Positions 45,101 through 52,022 of a stretch of 64,000 nucleotides of DNA are shown piece after piece; positions within the stretch are counted from its first letter, which is position 1; every line of letters starts with the position of its first letter. Source of the DNA: Dyadobacter luticola (GTDB taxonomy: Bacteria; Bacteroidota; Bacteroidia; Cytophagales; Spirosomataceae); assembly GCF_005860805.1 (NCBI RefSeq), contig NZ_VCEJ01000004.1, positions 620,001 to 684,000 on the forward strand, written 5' to 3'. A program made the position numbers and the translations under genes. The notes beneath the pieces are model-generated. The model saw only the letters and a program-made list of their open reading frames with translations, searched no databases and was not told the origin of the DNA.

Positions 45101-45930
45101 TCGTAGTTGGGCAGTTTGGCTTCGCGGTATTCAAATGGTTTCGGTGCAAGTGCAGTCAAAGCAGCTCTTGCTTCATCGTTTACCGCCCAAAGAATCCCTT
45201 TTTCAATCAAATCCTGAAAACCAGGCACTGCCCAGGTACGCTCGTCGTGACCATAAGCGGTGTAAAAAATGCGGCCTTTTCCATGCGTTCTTACCCAGGT
45301 ATACGGCTCTTTCTGTACGCCAGGCTTATCTTTTTCCTGATCTTTTCCAATCGTACGTTCCGTCAAAACAATGTTGTCGGGCTGCAATAAGGTATGCAGG
45401 TAAGTCTCGTCGATGGTTTTGAAAGGCTTCACACCTGCAATCGCAGGGTGATCAGGTTTTGTCCAAACCGGTTGAATGGTATCAAAAGTATGTCTCCAAA
45501 ACTGCCCGCCGATCAGCTTCACGACTTCCGGATTGTTCCTGAAACAATAAGAAGCGCAGTGGATCGGAATAAAACCTTTTCCGCTAGCTACATAGTCAAG
45601 CAAGGCCTTGGCTTGCGGCGGGGCGATGGAATCCCAGTTGGCGTACAACATCAATGCATCGTACTTGTTCAAAGTCTCGGCATTGAGGTCGTTGAGATTG
45701 TCGGTATACGTAAAGTTAAAGCCCTTTGGGCCCAGTGCAGCCATAATTTGCGGCACACGTTCGGCGGGTTTATGATGTCCGTTATCCCCCAAAAAGAGAA
45801 TTTCGAGACGCCGCCCTTTCGATGTTTCCTTCGCGGAAGTGCTTTTCATAGCCGCATTCTGTGACGATTGCTGCGACGCACACCCGAGGAGAACAATACC
45901 AAGGATAAAGGATAACGCTTTGGTTTTCAT
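42175..45930 (-). CDS. Multidomain lipoprotein: ThuA - propeller dehydrogenase - HEAT - CARDB - azurin-like copper domain
   Basis: A 1251-residue exported lipoprotein (lipobox GIVLLGCAS, Cys17). Domains in order: ThuA/glutamine-amidotransferase-like (about 42-255, IHCASYCFRNNPEV); membrane-bound-dehydrogenase-type six-bladed propeller (about 300-650, MTWDERGRLFVLITKDYP, WVADWYSYIIQHNP); HEAT-like helices (about 680-850); a CARDB-like sandwich (about 900-1030, LAITNITIEPKTPYVREYA); helical linker; and a C-terminal azurin-like domain with type-1 copper ligands His1159 (MQHNVVVG), Cys1227, His1232 and Met1236 (CTFPGHWRLMKG). The end is nearly identical in layout to azurin. This suggests a sugar dehydrogenase delivering electrons to its own copper domain (inference). 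It follows a Gfo/Idh gene, separated by a 38-bp perfect inverted repeat. Confidence 0.9.
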   Translation of the reverse strand: MKTKALSFILGIVLLGCASQQSSQNAAMKSTSAKETSKGRRLEILFLGDNGHHKPAERVPQIMAALGPKGFNFTYTDNLNDLNAETLNKYDALMLYANWDSIAPPQAKALLDYVASGKGFIPIHCASYCFRNNPEVVKLIGGQFWRHTFDTIQPVWTKPDHPAIAGVKPFKTIDETYLHTLLQPDNIVLTERTIGKDQEKDKPGVQKEPYTWVRTHGKGRIFYTAYGHDERTWAVPGFQDLIEKGILWAVNDEARAALTALAPKPFEYREAKLPNYEQRPGPQMQQLPLSPEESVKHIQIPVDFTLDVFAHEPDVMHPIAMTWDERGRLFVLITKDYPNERKDTGGSDYILICEDTNKDGKADKFTKFSDDLSIPTGLVFANGGLIVSQAPHMLFLQDTNGDDKADVKKILFSGFGTGDTHAGPSNLHYGFDNWVYGAVGYSGFKGKFGQKDSLDFGQALFRFKPDGTDMEIVAKTSNNTWGLGFNEAGDLFGSTANNSHGWYSAIPNRYFGKSKVDNGSRSTDTHKDMQPITPKVRQVDVFGGFTAAAGHNFYTARAYPKKYWNRVAFVSEPTGHILHQNIETKKGTDFEDALGFNLLAGADEWVAPVFAEVGPDGAVWVADWYSYIIQHNPTPKGSENGKGNAYQTDLRDFTHGRLYRIGWKNAPKYTPITLSKDRPDELVATLKNNNMLWRSHAQRLLVERGNKDVVPKLVELVKDKSVDEIGLNTAAIHALWTLNGLNAISDPQVLASVTEALKHPSNDVRKTAVQVLPHNAATGQALLAADALHDKEPLVVLNTLLAFSEIPYTPEIESAVLALMDSYPQADDRWMPDAFAAVLNSHNGSLREKYLAQRVGKVGATQPGMSNHETAAVDHSTMHRDHQTAAQPTVQGSAELAITNITIEPKTPYVREYARVVIDITNQGSVAVPKGTVPVVNVGIRSRSLNTNYISRQLTNGIAPGETVKLVEGNNGPWKSGFGFTSDEAGKVNVTATVDVDNIVPEKDEIKNNTMSKTFEVRRLDKLSDFALERAVRGYTSYASGDDVIKLIQTAQTIDLQGRNAVMKGIIGAWNPKRQEKANDESKKYLASIKNTISDDQTAKYTTFLESYGIKEEVTTDPNVQIVNIKAIREEMKFSVTEFKVIAGKTVELVFENPDAMQHNVVVGKPKSYEIIGAAADKMITAKDGAEKNYVPNIPQVLAATPLVNPGQTFRLKFVVPDVVGEYPFVCTFPGHWRLMKGVMTVVKEQAVLSK

Positions 45931-45960
45931 TGAGTTTGATTGTTTCTGTTGTAATTAGTG

Positions 45961-46043
45961 GCATCGTGCTAGCCCTTCGACTCCGCTCAGGGTGACAACG
46001 CGTTTTTGTCACCCTGAGCGGAGTCGAAGGGCTAGCACGATGC
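45961..46043. repeat. 38-bp perfect inverted repeat with 7-nt loop
   Basis: Positions 45961-45998 are the exact reverse complement of 46006-46043 (core GTCACCCTGAGCGGAGTCGA). This core is a well-known, widely scattered intergenic palindrome in Bacteroidota and other bacteria. It lies between the Gfo/Idh stop and the start of the ThuA-azurin gene, so an mRNA covering both would carry a very stable hairpin that could set their expression ratio or end part of the transcripts. Confidence 0.9.
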
Positions 46044-46048
46044 TTCTT

Positions 46049-47173
46049 TTATAAACTTTTAAAATCAGGCAACTGAATCAACGCCCCGCCCTGCAATGCC
46101 GACTCATGCGCCAAAATTCCGACACTTGTCCAGTTCGCTGATTGCCATGCGTTCGGGAACGGATCGCGATCTTCAATTAATGCGCTGATGAACTCGTGGC
46201 AAAGATGCGGGTGCGAGCCTCCGTGGCCGCCGCCTTGTACAAACGATAAATGCGCGTTGTCTTCCAGGTTATACACGCCGTGACCGGTAAATGCGCGGAT
46301 TTCTTCCGGCAAATAATGTGCGTAATCCGGCGTAGTCACTTTTTCAGGAATTTCGTGCTCCGGTTTTTTCGCTGTATGGATCACAGGATCTTCGCCTTCG
46401 ATCAGCGGCCATTCAAACGATTTTTTGCTTCCGTAAACTTCAAAACTCTCGCGATACTGGCGTGCCACATCGAATAAAGAGCGATAAACATAAGCTGACA
46501 AGTCACTGTCTTTGAACTTGATATGAGCCGATTCAACTGCAAAAGGTGAGTTGTGAATCTTCGCCAGATCTTCGCTGATCGTGCCCGAGCCGAAGCACGA
46601 CACATACTCCGCTTCCAGTTTCAGCAAACCGGCCACTGGTCCTACGCAGTGCGTGGCATAGTGCATCGGCGGCAAGCCAGGCCAGTAATCAGGCCAGCCT
46701 TCCATATCCTGCTGATGGCTTGCTTTCAGGAACTGCACTTTTCCCAGCTCACCTTTTTCATATAACTCCTTGACAAACAGGAATTCCCGCGCATAAACCA
46801 CGGTTTCCATCATCATATATTTTTTGCCCGATTCTTTGGTCGCCTTCACGATTTCGATGCAATCTTCCACGCTCGTCGCCATCGGTACGGTGCATGCTAC
46901 GTGTTTTCCGGCGCGCAATGCTTTTAATGTTTGCTCGGCGTGGTTGGGGATCGGGGAGTTAATGTGCACCGCGTCTACATTCGGGTCAGCCAAAAGGTCG
47001 TCGTAGCTCGTGTAACGTACCTCAATTCCGTACTGGTCGCCCACCGCATTGAGTTTAGACTCGGTGCGCTGGCAGATGGCGTACATGTTTGCATAGGGAT
47101 GTTGCTGGTAAATGGGGATAAATTCGGCTCCGAAGCCCAATCCGACAATGGCAACATTAATTTTTTGGGACAT
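46049..47173 (-). CDS. Gfo/Idh/MocA family oxidoreductase
   Basis: A 374-residue cytoplasmic NAD(P)-dependent oxidoreductase. The Rossmann motif is VAIVGLGFGAEFIPIY (GxGxG), and HINSPIPNHAEQTLKALRAG precedes HVACTVPMATS, where the usual EKP Lys-Pro motif is TVP, a known variant in this branch. The C-terminal region has HGGSHPHLCHEF with His residues near the active site. It lies upstream of the ThuA-azurin gene. A 21-bp-spaced direct repeat shared with the sugar-isomerase promoter is found ~155 bp upstream of its ATG. Confidence 0.9.
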   Translation of the reverse strand: MSQKINVAIVGLGFGAEFIPIYQQHPYANMYAICQRTESKLNAVGDQYGIEVRYTSYDDLLADPNVDAVHINSPIPNHAEQTLKALRAGKHVACTVPMATSVEDCIEIVKATKESGKKYMMMETVVYAREFLFVKELYEKGELGKVQFLKASHQQDMEGWPDYWPGLPPMHYATHCVGPVAGLLKLEAEYVSCFGSGTISEDLAKIHNSPFAVESAHIKFKDSDLSAYVYRSLFDVARQYRESFEVYGSKKSFEWPLIEGEDPVIHTAKKPEHEIPEKVTTPDYAHYLPEEIRAFTGHGVYNLEDNAHLSFVQGGGHGGSHPHLCHEFISALIEDRDPFPNAWQSANWTSVGILAHESALQGGALIQLPDFKSL

Positions 47174-47328
47174 GCTACTAAACAGGTTAATTGATTAAGT
47201 TAGTCAAAAGGTTAGGTATTCGCTTGTTCGGCGCTGATTTTAAAGGTTCAGCGAATACAAATGCCACGTTATTATGCAGATTTTGGCAATACAATTTTAA
47301 AGTAAAATAATGCTAAAAACTTTACGTC

Positions 47329-47355
47329 TTTTGATTAGTACTGACTTTATTTTGA
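47329..47355 (-). promoter_or_regulatory. Candidate AraC-type operator (direct repeat, 21-bp period), copy 1
   Basis: TTTTGA at 47329 and TTTTGA at 47350 are exactly 21 bp apart with AGTACTGA between them, at offset 8. The same arrangement occurs at 52023-52049 with 22 of 27 positions identical. Direct repeats two helical turns apart are typical AraC/XylS sites, and two AraC paralogues are encoded nearby. It lies ~155 bp upstream of the Gfo/Idh gene (minus strand) and ~60 bp upstream of the GNAT gene (plus strand), so it could serve either; the second copy favours the minus-strand gene. Confidence 0.5.
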
Positions 47356-47412
47356 CTACCATATCAATTAAATGAGAAGTTTGTTGCAAAAAATAGACAT
47401 AAAAACCCACTT

Positions 47413-47967
47413 ATGATCAGACACGCAGTTCCAGCAGACAGCCCGGCAGCAGTTCCGTTAATCATACTGGCGATGGACCAGATTGCGCTTTCCTTCGCGA
47501 ATGTTGACAAACCAGAGGAAGCAGTGCCATTTTTTAAGTCATTTTTTGAAACTGAAGGGAATCAGTACGGCTATCAAAATACCCTTGTTTTTGAAGAAGA
47601 TGCGGAAATCGTAGGCTTGATCCTCGGTTACGATGGTGGAAAATTGCATGAATTGAGGCAGCCCGTTTTAAAGGAAATCCGGAAGTCACAGCCGGACTAT
47701 ACACTTTCTAACGAAACCGAGGCTGGCGAATTTTACATTGATTGTCTGGCAGTTAGTCAAGAACATCACGGCAAAGGAATTGCGAAAAAATTAATCCGGG
47801 CGCTTTGTGACCACGCTGCTTCGCTCGGGTACAAAAAAGTTGGGCTGATTGTAGATCAAGTCAATCCGAAAGCCAGGAAATTATATGAAGATGTAGGTTT
47901 TCAGGTTTTCGGCGAAAAGGATTTCGTCGGCCACAGGTATGACCACATGGTGCGAGAAGTATTATAA
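47413..47967 (+). CDS. GNAT family N-acetyltransferase
   Basis: A 184-residue acetyl-CoA-dependent acetyltransferase. Motif A is CLAVSQEHHGKGIAKKLI (about residues 115-132, Q/RxxGxG/A type as HHGKGIAKK), followed by GLIVDQVNPKARKLYEDVGF, the usual C-terminal motif B. The acceptor is unknown. The gene ends 19 bp before the membrane acyltransferase gene, so the two may be expressed together. Confidence 0.88.
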   Translation: MIRHAVPADSPAAVPLIILAMDQIALSFANVDKPEEAVPFFKSFFETEGNQYGYQNTLVFEEDAEIVGLILGYDGGKLHELRQPVLKEIRKSQPDYTLSNETEAGEFYIDCLAVSQEHHGKGIAKKLIRALCDHAASLGYKKVGLIVDQVNPKARKLYEDVGFQVFGEKDFVGHRYDHMVREVL

Positions 47968-47986
47968 AAAGCGAAGTAGTATCAAA

Positions 47987-49270
47987 ATGACCCCTGAACC
48001 CATGAAACAGCGGCTTGTATCGCTCGATGTCCTTCGCGGACTGACCATGATCCTGATGACCATAGTGAACAATCCCGGCGATTGGGAGCACGTATATGCA
48101 CCCCTGTTACACGCGGAGTGGCACGGTTGTACACCTACGGACCTGGTTTTCCCAACATTTCTTTTCATCGTCGGCGTATCGGTCGTACTGGCGTCTGCGC
48201 CTAATGTCAGCGACCAAATTATCCTGCAACGAATTGTCACCCGCACATTGCGGATCTTCTGTCTGGGACTTTTCCTGAGCTTTTTTAGCCGGATACAATT
48301 TGCTGGGTTGGAAGATGCAGCCTTACTGGCTTTCAGACTGGCGATTACGGCAGTCGTGGTAGTGGCGTTATTTGGTAATTACGACAGAAAACTGCAATTC
48401 TGGGTCGCAATCGCCTTATTTACTATCATGTTAATCTTGGCTTTCGGCGGATTTGAGGATTTCAAAACCGTCCGCATTCCCGGCGTTTTGCAGCGCATCG
48501 CCATCGTTTATCTCATCGTCTCGCTGCTTTATTGGCGGACTGGCTGGGTCACGCAGGCAATCGTCGGCGTAAGTGTTTTACTAATTTATTGGGCAATCAT
48601 GACATTGATCCCCGTGCCGGGAATCGGAGAACCAAACTTTGAAAAAGGCACAAACCTGGCCGCCTGGCTGGATAACTTCCTGCTTCCCGGCCACTTATGG
48701 GCAACTTCCAAAACCTGGGACCCGGAAGGAATCCTGAGCACATTACCCGCCATCGGCACCGGCATCGCGGGCTTACTCGCCGGAGCATTACTCAAATCCA
48801 ATCTGGAAAAGCCGCGCAAAGCGTTCTATCTTTTTGTTGCCGGATTAGCAGGCGTACTAATCGGCTTTATTTGGAGTTTCGTTTTTCCTCTCAACAAGGC
48901 ACTCTGGACCAGCAGCTTCGTCCTCTACGCCGCCGGCTGGGCACTGATTTGTCTGTCAATTTTATTTTATGTGATTGATATAAAAGGTTTTAAAAGCTGG
49001 ACAGCCTACTTCGTCATGTTCGGCGTGAATCCGATGGTCGTCTTTTTCTTCTCCGGCATCATCATCAGGCTGCTCAATGTGGTAAAAATCACAAACCCCG
49101 CCAAGCCATCTGAGCAAATGAATCTTGTGCCTTATTTTTACCAATATCAGATAGTTCCGAGGTTCGAAAGTCCGTACAATGCTTCGCTGGTGTACGCTTT
49201 GCTTTATCTGCTGATCTGGTCGGTGATTTTGGTGGTGCTGTGGCGAAGGAGATTGGTTTTTAAAGTCTAA
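47987..49270 (+). CDS. Membrane acyltransferase of the heparan-alpha-glucosaminide N-acetyltransferase type (NagX/DUF5009)
   Basis: About 427 residues with roughly ten membrane helices. The N-terminus has RLVSLDVLRGLTMILMTIVN, followed by DLVFPTFLFIVGVSVVLA, the family signature in which an aspartate and a histidine at the membrane face take part in acetyl transfer. I chose the ATG at 47987 because the frame further upstream overlaps the GNAT gene; an ATG at 48002 is also possible. Human HGSNAT relatives acetylate terminal glucosamine; in Bacteroidota the homologues sit in amino-sugar loci. The substrate here is not shown. Confidence 0.9.
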   Translation: MTPEPMKQRLVSLDVLRGLTMILMTIVNNPGDWEHVYAPLLHAEWHGCTPTDLVFPTFLFIVGVSVVLASAPNVSDQIILQRIVTRTLRIFCLGLFLSFFSRIQFAGLEDAALLAFRLAITAVVVVALFGNYDRKLQFWVAIALFTIMLILAFGGFEDFKTVRIPGVLQRIAIVYLIVSLLYWRTGWVTQAIVGVSVLLIYWAIMTLIPVPGIGEPNFEKGTNLAAWLDNFLLPGHLWATSKTWDPEGILSTLPAIGTGIAGLLAGALLKSNLEKPRKAFYLFVAGLAGVLIGFIWSFVFPLNKALWTSSFVLYAAGWALICLSILFYVIDIKGFKSWTAYFVMFGVNPMVVFFFSGIIIRLLNVVKITNPAKPSEQMNLVPYFYQYQIVPRFESPYNASLVYALLYLLIWSVILVVLWRRRLVFKV

Positions 49271-49290
49271 TTTCCATAAGATGCACGCCT

Positions 49291-49409
49291 AAGAGCCAGC
49301 GGCTCGACCGATCTCATGGCCCCGGATTTCAATCCGGGAGCCTCCGGTGCTGTGGCTGATCCACGGACTGAAGTCTGTGGTTAAGATATCGGTCGAGCCT
49401 CTGGCTCTT
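49291..49409. repeat. MITE-like repeat element, copy 1
   Basis: The 22-bp ends (49291-49312 and 49388-49409, one mismatch) read AAGAGCCAGCGGCTCGACCG inward. Inside are two further palindromes, CCCGGATTTCAATCCGGG (49321-49338) and CCACGGACTGAAGTCTGTGG (49361-49380). The same ends occur in a second copy at 50935-51099. No protein is encoded. Confidence 0.75.
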
Positions 49410-49430
49410 GTTAGTTGTTGTTTTATATTT

Positions 49431-49685
49431 TTATCGTTGACCTCTTTCCAGCCTCGCAATAAAAGTCGCTGTCCGAAGATTATTTACAATATGCACCCGC
49501 ATCTCCGGCGTCACCCGCGCCAGATTTTCGGTAAAAAGAAAATTCTCCACCATCACATGAAGCGATTCAATCATTTCAGCAGCGGAGTCTCTTCTGAAAA
49601 ATTCGTCGACAATGTTCAATTGGCTCAATGTTGCCTGATCAGCAGCCTTAGTTTGTTGTGATTTTGAATCTTGGTGATTGTTCAT
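49431..49685 (-). CDS. Small hypothetical protein (84 aa)
   Basis: An 84-residue helical protein starting MNNHQDSKSQQTKAADQ; the frame is open upstream to 49790 but the ATG at 49685 gives the more normal start. No family is recognised. The middle (IVDEFFRRDSAAEMIESLH) faintly resembles the gene at 32386-32649. It lies immediately next to MITE copy 1. Confidence 0.5.
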   Translation of the reverse strand: MNNHQDSKSQQTKAADQATLSQLNIVDEFFRRDSAAEMIESLHVMVENFLFTENLARVTPEMRVHIVNNLRTATFIARLERGQR

Positions 49686-49809
49686 AGTTTTGTGAAAGTT
49701 TAATTGTAATTGATTGAACTGAACCCGGATGTAATGTTTTGCGACTGTACTCCGGGTTTTTCTTTGCGCCCATCTGTGGAATTTTTCCAAATTTTGGCGC
49801 GAAATTTTT

Positions 49810-50022
49810 TTACTTTAATTTAAAAGTGATGAGTGTTTTTTCGTCCACATCCCCAAAATCTGATAATATATCCTTCATACGTTTGTGCGATATCCCTTTG
49901 TTATATGTGAAGTCCCGCCAGCCATTTAGATATTTTCCAACCTTAACATCTGCTGGTAAAGCTGGGTAAATATTTTTTAGCCACCACTCAAATGCTTCTT
50001 CAATGGAAGAGAATTTTTTCAT
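49810..50022 (-). CDS. Small protein of unknown function, tandem paralogue 3 (70 aa)
   Basis: A 70-residue protein of a small family present three times in tandem here. Shared landmarks are a start KFSSIEEAFEWWLKNIYP, then LPAD-x-K-x-G, WRDFTYNKGISHKRMKDIL, and FGDVDEKT. The pattern of Trp residues and a short helix after GIS-x-x-RM suggests a compact alpha/beta fold, perhaps nucleic-acid binding, but this is a guess. It lies 63 bp after the second paralogue and could be separately transcribed. Confidence 0.75.
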   Translation of the reverse strand: MKKFSSIEEAFEWWLKNIYPALPADVKVGKYLNGWRDFTYNKGISHKRMKDILSDFGDVDEKTLITFKLK

Positions 50023-50085
50023 ATTACAAATATAAGCGTCTGTGGAAATATTCCAAATTGAAGGTGTCTTAACTTGAAATATAAT

Positions 50086-50301
50086 TTACTCCGTTTTGTA
50101 TAAAACCTCTGTTCTTACTTCTATTTCGCCAAACTCATTAAGTATAGTTTTCATTCTTTTCTCGGTAATACTTCCGTTATGCGTATAATCCCTCCAAGCA
50201 TATGTTAAACGTCCTTTCTTCTGGTCTGCGGGAAGTTTTTTGTAGGTGTTTTCAAGAAACCATTTGAAAGCCTCGTCGATCGATGAAAATTTAATAGTCA
50301 T
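50086..50301 (-). CDS. Small protein of unknown function, tandem paralogue 2 (71 aa)
   Basis: The second member of the triplet, with KFSSIDEAFKWFLENTYKKL, GRLTYAWRDYTHNGSITEKR and MKTILNEFGEIEVRTEVLY. The GRLTYAWRD block is identical to that of paralogue 1, so these two are the closest relatives. Its ATG overlaps the stop of paralogue 1 by 4 bases (translational coupling). Confidence 0.78.
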   Translation of the reverse strand: MTIKFSSIDEAFKWFLENTYKKLPADQKKGRLTYAWRDYTHNGSITEKRMKTILNEFGEIEVRTEVLYKTE

Positions 50302-50510
50302 TTTGGTAAATACTTAATAATAGTCTGAATCTCAAATTCACCGTATTCCGATAAAATTTCCTTCATCCTTGCATGGGATATTCCTCGTTTGTGAGTGAAA
50401 TCTCTCCAAGCGTAGGTAAGTCTTCCTTTCTTAGCCTGAGCGGGCAATGTGGGATAAATTGTGGCAAGCCACCATCCAAAAGCTTCGTCAATCGAGTTAA
50501 AAGTTTTCAT
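50298..50510 (-). CDS. Small protein of unknown function, tandem paralogue 1 (70 aa)
   Basis: The first member of the triplet: TFNSIDEAFGWWLATIYPTL, KKGRLTYAWRDFTHKRGISH and ARMKEILSEYGEFEIQTI. It overlaps the upstream HigA-N-domain-like gene by 14 bp and the next paralogue by 4 bp, so the three genes form one tight operon. The presence of three diverged copies of the same small fold suggests a stoichiometric or specificity role. Confidence 0.78.
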   Translation of the reverse strand: MKTFNSIDEAFGWWLATIYPTLPAQAKKGRLTYAWRDFTHKRGISHARMKEILSEYGEFEIQTIIKYLPK

Positions 50511-50745
50511 TCAGTCGCTTTTCGTACATTTCAAGCTCTGCAATACCTTCCAAAGTGGTAGGGCCGGTGATTGGAAAATGTTTTTGTTCATATTCTAGCA
50601 AAGCGAGTGCGATCGCAAGAATTTCATCTGACTCTTCGGCGGTCACGTTACACTCACCCTTTTTCATCAAAGCATCAACCTTATTGAGCAGCTTTCTGTA
50701 CTTTTTCTGATTTGTCACGAGATATTTATTGACCAGTGTAGACAT
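50497..50745 (-). CDS. Small protein resembling the N-terminal domain of HigA-type antitoxins, without HTH
   Basis: An 82-residue protein. The segment KLLNKVDALMKKGECN, then DEILAIALALLEYEQKHFPI, TGPTTLEGIAELEMYEKRL, resembles the region that precedes the helix-turn-helix in HigA/YgjM antitoxins (x-L-x-x-I-E-x-L-M, E-Y-E-x-x-H-x-P-I). The DNA-binding half is absent. The ATG at 50745 is chosen over a longer non-ATG start at 50823. It overlaps paralogue 1 of the 70-aa triplet, suggesting joint function. Homology to HigA is by eye and moderate. Confidence 0.65.
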   Translation of the reverse strand: MSTLVNKYLVTNQKKYRKLLNKVDALMKKGECNVTAEESDEILAIALALLEYEQKHFPITGPTTLEGIAELEMYEKRLNENF

Positions 50746-50870
50746 GACAGTAAGAAATGTTTGATCGGCTAAAATGTAACACAAAAAGTATTGTTTCCTA
50801 ATCCGTTTATTTGCTGGTAACAAGAGTTTTTAAAAGGTATCGCTTCAACTTTATGACCGCCACTTTACTG

Positions 50871-50919
50871 CGAAAACCGGTTAAACAAGAAATCTAATTT
50901 CCTGTTTAACCGGTTTTCG
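50871..50919. terminator. Hairpin between the sugar-isomerase gene and the small-gene cluster
   Basis: A 16-bp perfect stem (50871-50886 CGAAAACCGGTTAAAC with 50904-50919) has a 17-nt loop. It lies downstream of the sugar-isomerase gene on the minus strand and upstream of the small-gene operon, where it could terminate the former. The T run is short. Confidence 0.5.
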
Positions 50920-50934
50920 TTATTGCGTTTTATG

Positions 50935-51099
50935 AGAGCCAGAGGCTCGACCGATATTTTAACCTCGGGTTTTAACCCGAGGCAGGCATGACCCAGACGC
51001 TTGATATGACTGGTGTTGACTGATACTCAGTCGGCATCTCGCTCCTTGTCTCTCCGGGTTGAAACCCGGAGTTAGGACATCGGTCGAGCCTCTGGCTCT
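50935..51099. repeat. MITE-like repeat element, copy 2
   Basis: Perfect 21-bp terminal inverted repeats (50935-50955 and 51079-51099, AGAGCCAGAGGCTCGACCGA inward) match those of copy 1 at 49291-49409. The inside holds CCTCGGGTTTTAACCCGAGG (50963-50982) and TCCGGGTTGAAACCCGGA (51053-51070) palindromes. The hairpins differ in sequence from copy 1 while their layout is kept. Confidence 0.8.
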
Positions 51100-51104
51100 T
51101 GGTG

Positions 51105-51938
51105 CTACAACTGCTCGATCCTTCTCTTGATAAACCCCAACCCATCCCGCATCAACTGCTCTTCCGAATCAAACATCTTCCGCCAGATATTAGCCACCGG
51201 CAGCTTCGGACTAAATGCTTCAATGCTGAGCCAGCCGTCATAATTAATGTCCTTAATCGCCTGAAAAATACCGTCCCAATCCACATTTCCTTTGCCAGGC
51301 GTGGAGCGGTCGTTTTCGGAGAGTTGTATGAAGGTGATATCGTTGGCGGCTTTGCGGATGGCGTCGCCGATGTTTTTTTCTTCGATGTTGGCGTGAAAGG
51401 TGTCGAACATGATTTTGCAGCTCGGGTGGTTCACCTCTTTCACAAAACGCATCAGCTCGTCGGTGCAGCTGGTCAGGTATAATTCAAAACGGTTGAGGTA
51501 TTCGAGGCCGAGTGTAATGTCCAGCGATTCGGCATAATCCGCCACTTCGCGGATGCCTTCGAGGCCCCACTGCCACTCTTCCTCGGTAGCCGGCTGACCG
51601 GTGAAAACACCCAACGCAGAATGATAAGGCCCCATCAGTCGGGTTGCGCCTAGTACCAGCGAGCAGTCAAGTGCACTTTTCAGATGGTCGATCGTGTGTC
51701 TGCGCATTGCAGGATCGGGGCTGATCAGATTTTGGTCCGGGCCGCAAATCGTGTCCGTTTCGCAGGCAAGTCCCAGGCTGTCAAGCTTTTTCCGGAAGTT
51801 GAACCAATGTTCCGGATTTGTATTAAATATAGGCACTTCCACGCCGTCAAAACCGATTTCTTTAATCAATTCCAATGTTGGAAAAAGTCGGTCGTCAATT
51901 TCAGTCCCCCACAAAAGGAGGTTCATGCTGTATTTCAT
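51105..51938 (-). CDS. Sugar phosphate isomerase/epimerase family protein (D-psicose 3-epimerase-like)
   Basis: A 277-residue TIM-barrel of the xylose-isomerase-like superfamily. The start SMNLLLWGTEIDDRLFPTL resembles D-tagatose/D-psicose 3-epimerases, and the metal ligands are visible as Glu in LGLEYLNRFE, Asp and His in IMFDTFHANIEEKN and Glu in WLSIEAFSP. The ATG at 51938 is used; a TTG 9 bp upstream is less likely. A candidate AraC operator lies about 85 bp upstream. The true substrate could be another keto-sugar. Confidence 0.87.
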   Translation of the reverse strand: MKYSMNLLLWGTEIDDRLFPTLELIKEIGFDGVEVPIFNTNPEHWFNFRKKLDSLGLACETDTICGPDQNLISPDPAMRRHTIDHLKSALDCSLVLGATRLMGPYHSALGVFTGQPATEEEWQWGLEGIREVADYAESLDITLGLEYLNRFELYLTSCTDELMRFVKEVNHPSCKIMFDTFHANIEEKNIGDAIRKAANDITFIQLSENDRSTPGKGNVDWDGIFQAIKDINYDGWLSIEAFSPKLPVANIWRKMFDSEEQLMRDGLGFIKRRIEQL

Positions 51939-52022
51939 CAAATGCAAAATTTAACTGTAAAATCGTCGGGCAAGTAATATCCGTACAATTTTACAGCAAA
52001 AAAATACCCTTTATTTGATTCG

